Below, piece after piece: positions 13,677 through 22,726 of a stretch of 43,402 nt of DNA (its first letter is position 1; each line of letters opens with the position of its first letter). The translations under genes were made by a program, and so were the position numbers. The stretch lies in contig JAZOOT010000059.1 in NCBI GenBank assembly GCA_045655165.1, positions 1 through 43,402 of the forward strand, given 5' to 3'. This stretch comes from SIG607 sp045655165. Its GTDB lineage: Bacteria > Bacillota > Clostridia > Oscillospirales > Acutalibacteraceae. The notes beneath the pieces are model-generated. The model had not been told where the DNA came from, ran no database searches, and was given only the letters and a program-made list of their open reading frames with translations.

Positions 13677-14531
13677 TTTTAAGTTTTCGGCATTTTTTTG
13701 CATAAGCGAATAATAGGTTTCGCCTTGCTCAAATTCCGTTTTTGTCACATTGTGGCACGAATGGAATAAAAGTTTTTCGGCTCCTGTTTCTTCGCAAACG
13801 GTGTCGGCCATTTTTTGGTTAGAAAATTCGGTGTAAAAAACATAAGGTACATTATTTTCTTTCACAAAAGTAATGGTGTTAGCCACCGCTTTTGCGTCGG
13901 GCTCGGTGTGAGCAGAGCAACCTTTAAATGGCGAAACATATTCAATTCCGTATTCCTTTGCCAAATAATGAAAAGGAAAACGGTCGGCAAAAACAACGGT
14001 CATACCGCTTTTGGTAATACCATCAAAAACAGTATCTAAATTATTAAGGTTTTCTTTTGCTTTATTAAAGTTTTGTTTATATTTGTCTGCATTGTTTTCA
14101 TCAAGCAAAATAACCGCTTCATAAATCTTTTTGGTAACGGTAAGCGCATTTTTTGGCGAAGTCCAAAAATGTTCATCGTCGCCGCTTTTTTCAAAAAGGT
14201 CAACCATTTTTATAGCTTTTGCGGTTTCTTTAAGCCCGTCTTTTAAAAGGGTGTTAACCCAAGCTTCATCGTGTCCGCCAACAAAAATAAATAAATCGCA
14301 GTTTTTAATTTTAATTATATCGGTGGGGGTTGGCTCAAAATCGTGCGCTTCGCTGCCCGGTGGTAAAAGCAAAGTTATGTTTGCATCTTCACCCAAAATA
14401 CTTTTTGCAAAATCGTAAGCAGGAAAGCAACTTGCAACAACCTTAATTTCGTTTGTTTGGTTTTCGCCTTTGCAACCCGCAAAGGTAAACAAAAGCGAAA
14501 ACACAACTAAAATACAAAGTATTTTTTTCAT
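13662..14531 (-). CDS. Metal (Zn/Mn) ABC transporter substrate-binding lipoprotein
   Basis: The 289-residue protein starts with a lipoprotein signal (ILCILVVFSLLFTFAGC), giving a lipidated Cys at ~20. It shows the ZnuA/TroA-type metal ligands: GSEAHDFEP, DDEHFWTSP, GCSAHTEPD and a late VFYTEFSNQ region. It lacks the His-rich loop of some zinc receptors. No permease or ATPase of this transporter is nearby, so it may serve one encoded elsewhere. It begins 2 bp after the gdhA stop with no clear ribosome-binding site, which suggests translational coupling. The exact metal is not decidable from sequence. Confidence 0.9.
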   Translation of the reverse strand: MKKILCILVVFSLLFTFAGCKGENQTNEIKVVASCFPAYDFAKSILGEDANITLLLPPGSEAHDFEPTPTDIIKIKNCDLFIFVGGHDEAWVNTLLKDGLKETAKAIKMVDLFEKSGDDEHFWTSPKNALTVTKKIYEAVILLDENNADKYKQNFNKAKENLNNLDTVFDGITKSGMTVVFADRFPFHYLAKEYGIEYVSPFKGCSAHTEPDAKAVANTITFVKENNVPYVFYTEFSNQKMADTVCEETGAEKLLFHSCHNVTKTEFEQGETYYSLMQKNAENLKLLTK

Positions 14532-14533
14532 TA

Positions 14534-15880
14534 TTAAACGGTGCCTTGCGCTTTCATGGCTTCGGCAACCTTAATAAAGCCGGCAATATTTGCGCCTGCA
14601 ACAAGGTCGCCTTCCATGCCGTAATCTTTTGCGGCTTTGTAAGAGTTGCTGTAAATATCGCGCATAATTTGGTGAAGTTTTGCATCAACTTCTTCGGCAG
14701 TCCAACTGTATCTAATCGAGTTTTGGCTCATTTCAAGACCGCTTACTGCAACACCGCCTGCGTTAACCGCTTTGCTGGGCGCAATAACAACGCCGTTTGC
14801 TTTAAGGTAAGCAAGAGCTTCATTTTTGGTGGGCATATTAGAAACTTCAACATAATACTTAACGCCGTTTTTAACAATAAGTTCGGCTTCAGCCATACCA
14901 ACTTCGTTTTGTGTTGCGCAGGGCATAAGAATATCTGCTTTAACACCCCAGGGCTTTTGACCTTCAAAATAAGGAACACCAAACTTATCGGCATAATCTT
15001 TAACTTTATCGTGGCCGGAAGCACGCATATCTAACATAAAGTTAATTTTTTCTTCGGTAACAATGCCGTCTTCATCTAAAATGTAACCGTCGGGGCCGGA
15101 AATAGTAATAACCTTACCGCCAAGTTCGGCAATTTTTTTAACAGTACCCCAAGCAACGTTACCAAAGCCCGAAATAGCAAAGGTTTTGCCTTTAATACTG
15201 TCGCCAAAAGATTTAAGCATTTCTTCGGTGTAATAAACAGCACCAAAACCTGTTGCTTCGGGGCGAATAAGCGAACCTCCGTATGTAATGCCTTTACCGG
15301 TTAAAACACCTGTAAATTCGTTGCAAAGGCGTTTGTATTGGCCAAAAAGGTAACCGATTTCCCTTGCGCCAACACCAAGGTCACCTGCAGGAACGTCGGT
15401 GTTAGGACCTATGTGTCTAAAAAGTTCGGTCATAAAGCTTTGGCAAAAACGCATAATTTCGCCGTCGCTTCTGCCACGCGGGTCAAAGTCGCTACCGCCT
15501 TTGCCACCGCCCATGGGAAGCCCTGTAAGACTGTTTTTGAATGTTTGTTCAAAGCCCAAAAATTTAATAATTGAAGCGTTTACGCTGGGGTGGAAACGAA
15601 GACCGCCCTTGTAAGGACCAATGGCCGAGTTAAACTGAACACGGAAACCGCGGTTAACCTGCTGTTTGCCGTTGTCATCTACCCAAGGAACTCTAAAAAT
15701 AATTTGGCGTTCGGGTTCAACCATGCGTTCTACAACACCTGCCTCAACTAAATCGGGGCGTTTTTCAATTACGGGTTCAATGCTTTCTAAAACCTCGGTA
15801 ACGGTTTGCAAAAATTCACTTTCACCTGGATTTCTTTTTTTAACTGTTTCTAAGACTGACAATAAATATTCGTTTTTCAT
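14534..15880 (-). CDS. gdhA: Glutamate dehydrogenase (NADP-type)
   Basis: The 448-residue enzyme interconverts 2-oxoglutarate plus ammonium and glutamate. It contains GPYKGGLRFHPSVN, the catalytic-Lys segment PMGGGKGGSDFDPRGRS, and the dinucleotide fold FAISGFGNVAWGTVKK. Its length and sequence follow the hexameric NADP-dependent E. coli GdhA type. ATG 15880 has AGGTGA 6 bp upstream; a GTG at 15889 is part of that site. It starts 39 bp after the thrS stop with no hairpin between them, so it may be read from the T-box-controlled thrS transcript. Confidence 0.96.
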   Translation of the reverse strand: MKNEYLLSVLETVKKRNPGESEFLQTVTEVLESIEPVIEKRPDLVEAGVVERMVEPERQIIFRVPWVDDNGKQQVNRGFRVQFNSAIGPYKGGLRFHPSVNASIIKFLGFEQTFKNSLTGLPMGGGKGGSDFDPRGRSDGEIMRFCQSFMTELFRHIGPNTDVPAGDLGVGAREIGYLFGQYKRLCNEFTGVLTGKGITYGGSLIRPEATGFGAVYYTEEMLKSFGDSIKGKTFAISGFGNVAWGTVKKIAELGGKVITISGPDGYILDEDGIVTEEKINFMLDMRASGHDKVKDYADKFGVPYFEGQKPWGVKADILMPCATQNEVGMAEAELIVKNGVKYYVEVSNMPTKNEALAYLKANGVVIAPSKAVNAGGVAVSGLEMSQNSIRYSWTAEEVDAKLHQIMRDIYSNSYKAAKDYGMEGDLVAGANIAGFIKVAEAMKAQGTV

Positions 15881-15919
15881 AAAAATCACCTTTTAAATAA
15901 TATTTTTTAAGCGTAGTTT

Positions 15920-17686
15920 TTATACGCGGTTTTTAATATCAATTTTAAGAGCAGACAGAAACTCATCAAACGACATAGTTGTGGTTTCGGCAGTATCGCG
16001 GTTTCTTACAGAAACTGTGTTTTCTTCGGCTTCTTTTGCGCCCAAAACCAGCATATAAGGAACGCGGTCAACCGCCTGTGCTTCTCTTATTTTATAACCA
16101 ACTTTTTCGTTGCGGTCGTCAAGTTCTGTACGAATACCTGCGGCTTTTAACTTTTCATAAATTTCTTTGCTGTATTCTGCAGTTTTTTCCGAAACAGGCA
16201 AAACTTTAACCTGAACAGGCGCAAGCCAAGCAGGGAACTTACCTGCAAAATGTTCGGTAAGAATACCAATAAAGCGTTCAATAGAACCAAAGCAAACGCG
16301 GTGAATCATAATGGGTCGGTCTTTTTCACCTAAAGCGTTAGTGTACTCAAGACCAAAGTTTATTGGCATTTGGAAATCAAGCTGAATTGTGCCGCACTGC
16401 CAAGTTCTGCCTAAACTGTCTTCTAAATGGAAGTCAATTTTCGGGCCGTAGAACGCGCCGTCGCCTTCGTTAATAATGTAGGGAAGACCTAACTGTTCCA
16501 AAGCGCTCTTAAGACCGTTTGTTGCTGCATCCCAATCTTCGTCACTGCCCATACTGTCTTCGGGTCTTGTAGAAAGTTCAACAAAGTATTTAAAACCAAA
16601 TTTTTCGTAAACTTCGTTTATTAAGTGAACAACCCTAATAATTTCATCGGTAATTTGGTCTTTGCGCATAAAAATATGAGCATCGTCTTGTGTAAAGCAA
16701 CGAACTCTGAAAAGACCGTGCAATGCGCCCTTTAATTCGTGGCGGTGAACAACACCAAGTTCTCCAATTCTAAGCGGTAAATCGCGGTAAGAACGCGGTT
16801 CGCTTGAATAAACCATAACACCGCCTGGGCAGTTCATTGGCTTAACGCAATATGTTTCTTCATCAATTTCGGTTGAATACATATTGTCTTTGTAGTGGTC
16901 CCAATGTCCGCTTGTTTCCCAAAGTTTGCGGTTCATAATTTGAGGTGTTGAAACCTCAACGTAATCTTCGCGGTAGTGAATATCGCGCCAATATGAAACA
17001 AGGGCGTTTTTAAGAGCCATACCTTTGGGTAAAAAGAAGGGGAAACCGGGGCCTTCTTCGCAAAGCATAAATAAATTCATTTCTTTGCCAATTTTGCGGT
17101 GGTCGCGCTTTTCGGCTTCGGCAAGTAATGTTAAATAATGCTCAAGTTCTTCGCCTGAAGCAAATGCAATACCGTTTATACGGGTAAGCATTTTGTTGTT
17201 TTTATCATTTTTCCAATATGCGCCAGATTGACCTGTAATTTTAAACGCTTTAACCGCCTTGGTGTACATAAGGTGGGGGCCTGTGCACATATCAATATAT
17301 TCGCCTTGCTGATAAAAACTAATAACAGCGTCTTTGTCTAAATCGTCAATATGTTCAACCTTGTATTTTTCACCGCGTTCAGTCATAAGTTTAATGGCTT
17401 CTTCACGGCTTAAAACAAAGGGCTTAACGGCAAGATTTTCTTTAACAATCTTTTTCATTTCGGCTTCAATAGCCAAAAGGTCGTCATCACTTAATTTGGT
17501 GTCACCCAAATCAACGTCGTAATAAAAACCCTTTTCGGTAGCAGGGCCATAAGCAAAGTTGGCATACGGATATAAACGCTTAACCGCTTGCGCTAAAATG
17601 TGCGCAGCAGTGTGACGAATAATGTGTAGTTGCTCTGCTTTGTCTTCGCATTCTTTTACAGTGCCGTCATAATAAACAACTTTCAT
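15920..17686 (-). CDS. thrS: Threonyl-tRNA synthetase lacking the TGS domain
   Basis: The 588-residue class II synthetase joins threonine to tRNA-Thr. The editing domain (HTAAHILAQAV, MCTGPH) is present, and so are the catalytic core (YCVKPMNCPGGVMVY, HRHELKGALHGLFRVR, MIHRVCFGSIERF) and the anticodon-binding domain (PVQVKVLPVSEK). The usual ~60-residue N-terminal TGS domain is missing: the editing domain starts near residue 24. TTGGAGGAAG before the ATG supports this start, and the upstream DNA is the T-box leader, so the short form is genuine. It is followed by gdhA on the same strand. Confidence 0.95.
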   Translation of the reverse strand: MKVVYYDGTVKECEDKAEQLHIIRHTAAHILAQAVKRLYPYANFAYGPATEKGFYYDVDLGDTKLSDDDLLAIEAEMKKIVKENLAVKPFVLSREEAIKLMTERGEKYKVEHIDDLDKDAVISFYQQGEYIDMCTGPHLMYTKAVKAFKITGQSGAYWKNDKNNKMLTRINGIAFASGEELEHYLTLLAEAEKRDHRKIGKEMNLFMLCEEGPGFPFFLPKGMALKNALVSYWRDIHYREDYVEVSTPQIMNRKLWETSGHWDHYKDNMYSTEIDEETYCVKPMNCPGGVMVYSSEPRSYRDLPLRIGELGVVHRHELKGALHGLFRVRCFTQDDAHIFMRKDQITDEIIRVVHLINEVYEKFGFKYFVELSTRPEDSMGSDEDWDAATNGLKSALEQLGLPYIINEGDGAFYGPKIDFHLEDSLGRTWQCGTIQLDFQMPINFGLEYTNALGEKDRPIMIHRVCFGSIERFIGILTEHFAGKFPAWLAPVQVKVLPVSEKTAEYSKEIYEKLKAAGIRTELDDRNEKVGYKIREAQAVDRVPYMLVLGAKEAEENTVSVRNRDTAETTTMSFDEFLSALKIDIKNRV

Positions 17687-17708
17687 TTATCTTCCTCCAA
17701 AAACAAAA

Positions 17709-17945
17709 ACACCCTTAATGCCGTTTGGCGTTAAGGGTGCAAAATTTGCACGGTTCCACCTTAATTTTTAACTTAGTGGCAAAAGCCGATTCTTTAACGC
17801 AGAATACACGGCAACACTTACTAGTAATTCTGTGTTGCGGCTCGGGAATGGTGTTCATACAAAACCAAACATAAGAAACTCACACCACCGTTTCTCTCTC
17901 TTTAATGTTGGTTAAGACTACTGTTTCCGTCATTGCCTTTATGTT
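17709..17945 (-). promoter_or_regulatory. T-box leader for thrS (Thr specifier)
   Basis: On the minus strand the leader holds a GAGAGAGAAAC stem I start and a likely specifier ACC (17850-17852, context GAACACCATTC). The conserved T-box sequence AAGGTGGAACCGTG is at 17749-17762. The terminator is a CACCCTTAA/TTAAGGGTG hairpin (17710-17739) with TTTTTGTTTTT. Uncharged tRNA-Thr should stabilise the antiterminator and allow thrS expression. Confidence 0.95.
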
Positions 17946-17951
17946 TTCTAA

Positions 17952-17980
17952 ATTATATCACAACAAAAAAACCTTGTCAA
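17952..17980 (-). promoter_or_regulatory. thrS/T-box promoter
   Basis: Minus strand TTGACA (17975-17980), 17-bp spacer, TATAAT (17952-17957): full consensus. The -35 directly abuts the uxaC stop codon. Confidence 0.93.
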
Positions 17981-19384
17981 TTATTTTAAGCCAAAATATT
18001 CTTTTGCGTTATAGTAAGAAATACCTTCTACAATCTTTTTAAGAGATTTTTCATCACAAGGGTACTCGCCGTTTTCAACCCACTTGCCTAAAAGGGCACA
18101 CAAAATGCGTCTAAAATATTCGTGGCGGGTGTAAGAAAGAAAACTTCTTGAATCGGTAAGCATACCAATAAAGTTTCCAAGTACCGAAAGGTTTGCAAGA
18201 CTTGTTAACTGGCTTGTCATGCCTTCTTTGTGGTCGTTAAACCACCAAGCCGAACCGTGTTGCATTTTGCCTTTGGCTTCTACACCTTGGAAAGCGCCCA
18301 AAATTGTGCCAAGCATTGCGTTATCGGCAGGGTTTAAGGAATAAAGAACGGTTTTGGGCAAACTGTTTTCGCGTTCTAAATGATTTAAGAACGAGCAAAT
18401 CTTTTCACCGCAGAATACCGAATTTATAACGTCAAATCCGGTGTCAGGGCCAAGACGGGCAAACATTTTATCGTTCGGGTTTCTAAGCGCGTTATAGTGA
18501 AGCTGCATAACAATATCGTGTCTTGCATATTCACGTGCGCAGTGTAAAACAATATCGGTTTTATACATTTCAGCTTCTTCGGCAGTTACACTTTCGCCGT
18601 TTAATGCCTTTTTAAGAACAGCATTAACTTCTTCTTCTGTACCAATAACATAAGGCACAAAATCAAGTCCGTGGTCAGAAGCACGGCAACCTGCATTTTT
18701 AAAGAATACAATTCTGTCACTTAAAGCATTTTTAATGTCAGCCACAGTTTTAAGCGGGTAACCAACAACTTCGCCAAGGGATTTTAAATATTCGCAAAAA
18801 CCAACTTTGTCAATATTAACGGCTTTGTCGGGGCGGAAAGAGGGGGCAACCGTAACGTCGAATGTGTTGTCCTCTGCAATCTTTTTGTGCCATTCCAAAG
18901 TATCAATCGGGTCATCGGTTGTACCAATAAAAGCAACATTAGATTTTTTAATAAGGTTTCTAACCGACATAGAAGGGTCTTTAAGTTTTTCGTTGCAAAG
19001 GTTCCAAACTTCTTCTGCGGTTTCGCTGTTTAATACACCGTGGTAATCAAAATAGCGTTGAAGTTCAAGGTGTGTCCAATGGTACATTGGGTTGCCAATG
19101 CATTTTTCAATTGCTTCGGCAAAGTGCTGGAATTTAACGCGGTCACTGGCGTCACCTGTAATTTCGTCTTCGCTAACACCGTTGCTTCTTATTAGTCGCC
19201 ACTTGTAATGGTCGCCGCCAAGCCAAAGTTGTGTAATGTTACTAAACATTCTGTCTTCGGCAATTTCTTTAGGGCTAATGTGACAATGGTAGTCAATAAT
19301 AGGCATTTTTTTGCTGTATTCGTGGTAAAGTTTTTGCGCTACCTCGGTATCAAGCAAAAAGTTTTCGTCCATAAACTGTTTCAT
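17981..19384 (-). CDS. uxaC: Glucuronate isomerase
   Basis: The 467-residue amidohydrolase-fold enzyme converts D-glucuronate to D-fructuronate and galacturonate to tagaturonate, the first step of hexuronate catabolism. It starts MKQFMDENFLLDTEVAQKLY and has the metal motif IIDYHCHISPKEIAED. Later come IGTTDDPIDTLEWH, LGPDTGFDVIN and the C-terminal DSRSFLSYTRHEYFRRI. AAGGAG precedes the ATG. No other uronate genes (uxuA, kdgK) are near; its operon partners are a DMT transporter and a PAP2 phosphatase, so the transporter might import a uronate, though this is only contextual. Confidence 0.95.
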   Translation of the reverse strand: MKQFMDENFLLDTEVAQKLYHEYSKKMPIIDYHCHISPKEIAEDRMFSNITQLWLGGDHYKWRLIRSNGVSEDEITGDASDRVKFQHFAEAIEKCIGNPMYHWTHLELQRYFDYHGVLNSETAEEVWNLCNEKLKDPSMSVRNLIKKSNVAFIGTTDDPIDTLEWHKKIAEDNTFDVTVAPSFRPDKAVNIDKVGFCEYLKSLGEVVGYPLKTVADIKNALSDRIVFFKNAGCRASDHGLDFVPYVIGTEEEVNAVLKKALNGESVTAEEAEMYKTDIVLHCAREYARHDIVMQLHYNALRNPNDKMFARLGPDTGFDVINSVFCGEKICSFLNHLERENSLPKTVLYSLNPADNAMLGTILGAFQGVEAKGKMQHGSAWWFNDHKEGMTSQLTSLANLSVLGNFIGMLTDSRSFLSYTRHEYFRRILCALLGKWVENGEYPCDEKSLKKIVEGISYYNAKEYFGLK

Positions 19385-19402
19385 TTTAAAAACTCCTTTT
19401 TA

Positions 19403-20317
19403 TTAACCAATTTCATCAAGCAAACCAAGAATTACAATACCCACAACTGCAACAGCTATTGTAATATAATGTTTTACTGAAAGTTTTTCTTTTAAGAAAA
19501 TTCTGCCCCAAATAACCGAAGCCACACAATAAGCCGAAATAATGGGAGCACTCATTGCCAAATGCTTTGTATCGGCAATAGCATAAATATAAGCAAACTG
19601 GCCTGCGGTTTCAAAAATTGCACCAATGTATTTGGGAGCTTCTTGCTTAACAAAGTATTTTTGGCGTTTAATAAGTGCAGTATAAATAAAGCAAATTACA
19701 CCGCAAATTAAAAAGGTAAGTTCGTAAGCCACATTTGCGCTGTCTTCGTCAAGTTTTTCAAGAACGCGGTTGTCGGCAAAGGTGCCTGCGGCATCTAAAA
19801 TGCAGTAAAGAATGGGTAAAAGAAGCGCCCAAACACTTTTTGCATATTTGCGGTTGCCTGCTTCTTGCCTTTTTGCACGAAGTTCATCGTCTTCTTTTGC
19901 TTCAACAAAGCCAAGGCCAATAACACCTGCGCAAACCATAACGGTTGCAACAATTTGCCAAACGTTTATTTCACCCAAACCAACGGTAATAAGTGTCATA
20001 ATGGCAACAAGTGCGCCCGAAGAGTTGCAAATTGGCGAAGAAACCGAAAGTTCAATGTACCTAAGGCCTAAATAACCAAGTGTCATTGAAAGTATGTAAA
20101 GCATAGATACGGGCAAATAGGTAAGCATTATTTGACCGTTAATTTGGGTACCGCCAATAAAAATCTCATACGCAGCATGCAAACCCATAACAACGCCAAC
20201 GGCGGTAACCATTTTTAAATGGCTGTATTTGTCTTTTTCGCTGCTGCATCCAATTTTTGAAAATAAATCAGAACCGCTCCAACACAAAAGTGCAATAATT
20301 GCTAATAAAAACCACAT
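19403..20317 (-). CDS. EamA/DMT-family transporter
   Basis: The 304-residue protein has about ten hydrophobic helices in two similar halves, with the DMT hallmark near its C-terminus (SAPIISAYCVASVIWGRIFL followed by KEKLSVKHYITIAVAVVGIVIL). The first helix carries the typical LCWSGSDLFSKIG. The middle loop (EAKEDDELRAKRQEAGNRKY) is charged and cytosolic. It starts directly at the stop of the PAP2 gene and ends 18 bp before uxaC. The substrate is unknown; sugar, uronate or metabolite transport are all possible. Confidence 0.85.
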   Translation of the reverse strand: MWFLLAIIALLCWSGSDLFSKIGCSSEKDKYSHLKMVTAVGVVMGLHAAYEIFIGGTQINGQIMLTYLPVSMLYILSMTLGYLGLRYIELSVSSPICNSSGALVAIMTLITVGLGEINVWQIVATVMVCAGVIGLGFVEAKEDDELRAKRQEAGNRKYAKSVWALLLPILYCILDAAGTFADNRVLEKLDEDSANVAYELTFLICGVICFIYTALIKRQKYFVKQEAPKYIGAIFETAGQFAYIYAIADTKHLAMSAPIISAYCVASVIWGRIFLKEKLSVKHYITIAVAVVGIVILGLLDEIG

Positions 20318-21253
20318 TTAATTTTTCTCTTCTTTCTCTTTGCAAAATAATGTAAACAACCACGGCCAAATAATACCGGCTGTAATTACTATAATAAAAT
20401 ATCTTACAGCGCGTGCAATATATTCATAACCAATAATATATTCAAGCGGAGCTTTAAGTCCGGTTTTAACACAAATAACAAGTGCCAAACCGCATAAAGT
20501 TTTAATAATTTGTTTCCACCAAACCGCTTTTGTTGAAAAGTTTAAAACCTTTAAATCAACATAATATACAACATCAAGGCCAAGCATACAGCCAAAAAGT
20601 GTAAAGGCGTTCTTTTGGGCAGAAATTAAATTACCAACATTTTGTTCTAAATAAACATCTTTGCTAAACGGGAAAACCGTTACAAAAATTACAAAGGCAA
20701 AACTTAAAAAGGTAAGAATTGCCAAAACAAGATATAACTTTTTTGGGTTTTCTTTACATTTTGAAAAGAAAGGATATAAGCCAACCGCTAACCCTACTGC
20801 CAATAAAAATGAAACGCCAACGTCAAGCGGTGTATGTACGCCTAAATAAAGGCGCGAAAAGGGAACTAAAACAGAAAAAACAATTAAAATAATTTTTAGT
20901 ATTTTATTTTTGTTCCAGCAAAACAGCGAAGAAAATATACCCACGCTTGACTGTGTGTGACCGCTTGGGAACGAATAACCCGAAGCGGCTTCACGCGCAG
21001 AGTCAACAATAGTGAAATTAGGGTTTTTAACCCAAGGACGCGGTACTTTAAAGGTTATTTTTAAAAATTGGTTTAATAAAGTTCCAACAAAACCTACTAT
21101 TAAAACGTAAAGACCTTCGTATTTATCAACGCACCAAAAAAGCACAAGGGCAATAGCCATAAAAAACAGTTCATCGCCCATTAAGGTAATAACCGAAAAT
21201 ATAGCATCTAAAACTGGGTTGCGTATATTTTCAAGAAAGTATAAAACAGACAT
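20318..21253 (-). CDS. PAP2-family membrane phosphatase
   Basis: The 311-residue membrane protein shows all three phosphatase motifs: KITFKVPRP (motif 1), GYSFPSGHTQ (motif 2) and SRLYLGVHTPLDV (motif 3). The family includes undecaprenyl-diphosphate and phosphatidate phosphatases. There are about eight membrane helices, more than in the smallest members, with a C-terminal extension of four helices that I do not recognise. It follows trkH by 13 bp and touches the EamA gene. A lipid or polyprenyl phosphate substrate is likely; which one is open. Confidence 0.88.
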   Translation of the reverse strand: MSVLYFLENIRNPVLDAIFSVITLMGDELFFMAIALVLFWCVDKYEGLYVLIVGFVGTLLNQFLKITFKVPRPWVKNPNFTIVDSAREAASGYSFPSGHTQSSVGIFSSLFCWNKNKILKIILIVFSVLVPFSRLYLGVHTPLDVGVSFLLAVGLAVGLYPFFSKCKENPKKLYLVLAILTFLSFAFVIFVTVFPFSKDVYLEQNVGNLISAQKNAFTLFGCMLGLDVVYYVDLKVLNFSTKAVWWKQIIKTLCGLALVICVKTGLKAPLEYIIGYEYIARAVRYFIIVITAGIIWPWLFTLFCKEKEEKN

Positions 21254-21266
21254 TTTTTACCATCCT

Positions 21267-22715
21267 TTATTTTTTTCGCCAAATTGACGGGTTGAAAAAC
21301 AGCAAAAGAGGGAAAATTTCAAGGCGTCCTAAAAGCATTGCAAAACTTAAAACAATTTTAGAAAACGCTGTGTAAGAAGCATAACTACCCGCAGGGCCAA
21401 CCGCACCAAGACCGGGGCCAATGTTGTTAAAGCAAGAAACCGCGGCAGAAAAGTTTGTTTCAATTCCAAACGGTTCAAAACTAATAAACAAGAATACAAA
21501 AAACAAACAAATTATATAAACCGCCAAATACACGCAAGCACCGTTTATAACGGTTTCTTCAACCGGTTCTTTTTCAAACCTCACCGTTGTAACTGAACGG
21601 GGGTGCAGCATTTTTTTAAATTCGCGTTTAACACTTTTAAAAACAAGTATAAGGCGGGTAACTTTAAAACCGCCCGCAGTAGAACCCGCGCAACCGCCAA
21701 TAAACATAAGGCAAAGCAAAAGGGCTTTAGAAAGGTTTGGCCACAAATTAAAATCGGTTGTGGCATAACCCGTTGTTGAAATAATTGAAGCAACCGTAAA
21801 TGCAGAATGTCTTATGGTTTCTTCTAATGTTGAAAACATTTTAAAGGTGCTTAAACAAATAACCGAAAGTGCTACAAAAACAAGCCCCAAAAATGTCCAA
21901 AGTTCTTCGCTTTTAAGCGTTTGCTTAAAGTTTCTTAAAAGCAACAAATAAAACAGGTTAAAATTCAAACTAAAGGTAAGCATAAATGCAGTTATAACCC
22001 ACTGCGAATATGCACTGTAAGAGCCAATACTGTCGGGCTTTATACCAAAACCGCCCGTACCCGCTGTGCCAAAACTGTGAACAATGCTTTCAAAAAGCGA
22101 CATATCGCCAAGACTTAGCAAAAGAATTTCCAAAGCGGTTAAAACAATGTAAATAAGGTATAAAATTTTTGCTGTTTCGCTAATTTTCGGCACAAGTTTA
22201 CCAACAACAGGGCCCGGTACTTCGGCGCGTAAAATATGGATGGAACGGTCGCTTACGCTTGGAAGTATTGCTATAACAAAAACCAAAACCCCCATACCGC
22301 CAATCCAGTGTGTAAAACTGCGCCAAAATAAAATACCCTTTGAAGTAATAGCGGTTATATCGGCAACAATAGACGCGCCTGTTGTGGTAAGACCGCTAAC
22401 CGTTTCAAAAATTGCGTCAACCACATTTGGTATTTCACCGCTTATAACAAACGGCATACTGCCAATAAGCGATAAGTAAAGCCAAGAAAGTGCAACAATT
22501 GCAAAACCCTCTTTGGCAAAAATAATTTGGCTTGAAGGTTTAAATAAAACCCTTAAAAGAATGCCAATTCCCACCGACACCGCCGAAGTAATTAAAAAAG
22601 CGGTTATGGCGTTTGGCTCTTTATAAATGATTGAAACAAACAACGGCAAAAGCAAAAGTGCGGCGGCAATGTGAGCCAGTTTGCCAATTGTGTAAAAAAC
22701 CATTCTTCTGTTCAT
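21267..22715 (-). CDS. trkH: Potassium uptake protein TrkH
   Basis: The 482-residue membrane subunit of a Trk/Ktr potassium system has four pore loops with filter glycines: SGLTTTGASIV, SFGTAGTGGFGI, SIISTTGYATTD and NNIGPGLGAVGP. It also has ThrThrGly-type motifs and the expected helices. It imports K+ gated by the cytosolic TrkA ring. It starts 11 bp after trkA on the same strand, and the two are surely one unit. Confidence 0.95.
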   Translation of the reverse strand: MNRRMVFYTIGKLAHIAAALLLLPLFVSIIYKEPNAITAFLITSAVSVGIGILLRVLFKPSSQIIFAKEGFAIVALSWLYLSLIGSMPFVISGEIPNVVDAIFETVSGLTTTGASIVADITAITSKGILFWRSFTHWIGGMGVLVFVIAILPSVSDRSIHILRAEVPGPVVGKLVPKISETAKILYLIYIVLTALEILLLSLGDMSLFESIVHSFGTAGTGGFGIKPDSIGSYSAYSQWVITAFMLTFSLNFNLFYLLLLRNFKQTLKSEELWTFLGLVFVALSVICLSTFKMFSTLEETIRHSAFTVASIISTTGYATTDFNLWPNLSKALLLCLMFIGGCAGSTAGGFKVTRLILVFKSVKREFKKMLHPRSVTTVRFEKEPVEETVINGACVYLAVYIICLFFVFLFISFEPFGIETNFSAAVSCFNNIGPGLGAVGPAGSYASYTAFSKIVLSFAMLLGRLEIFPLLLFFNPSIWRKK

Positions 22716-22726
22716 AAAATCTCCCG

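Noticed and set aside
17334..17522. Open frames antisense to thrS, uxaC, the YhaN-like gene and other genes
   Set aside because: They are shadows of conserved genes, lack ribosome-binding sites and show no recognisable domains.
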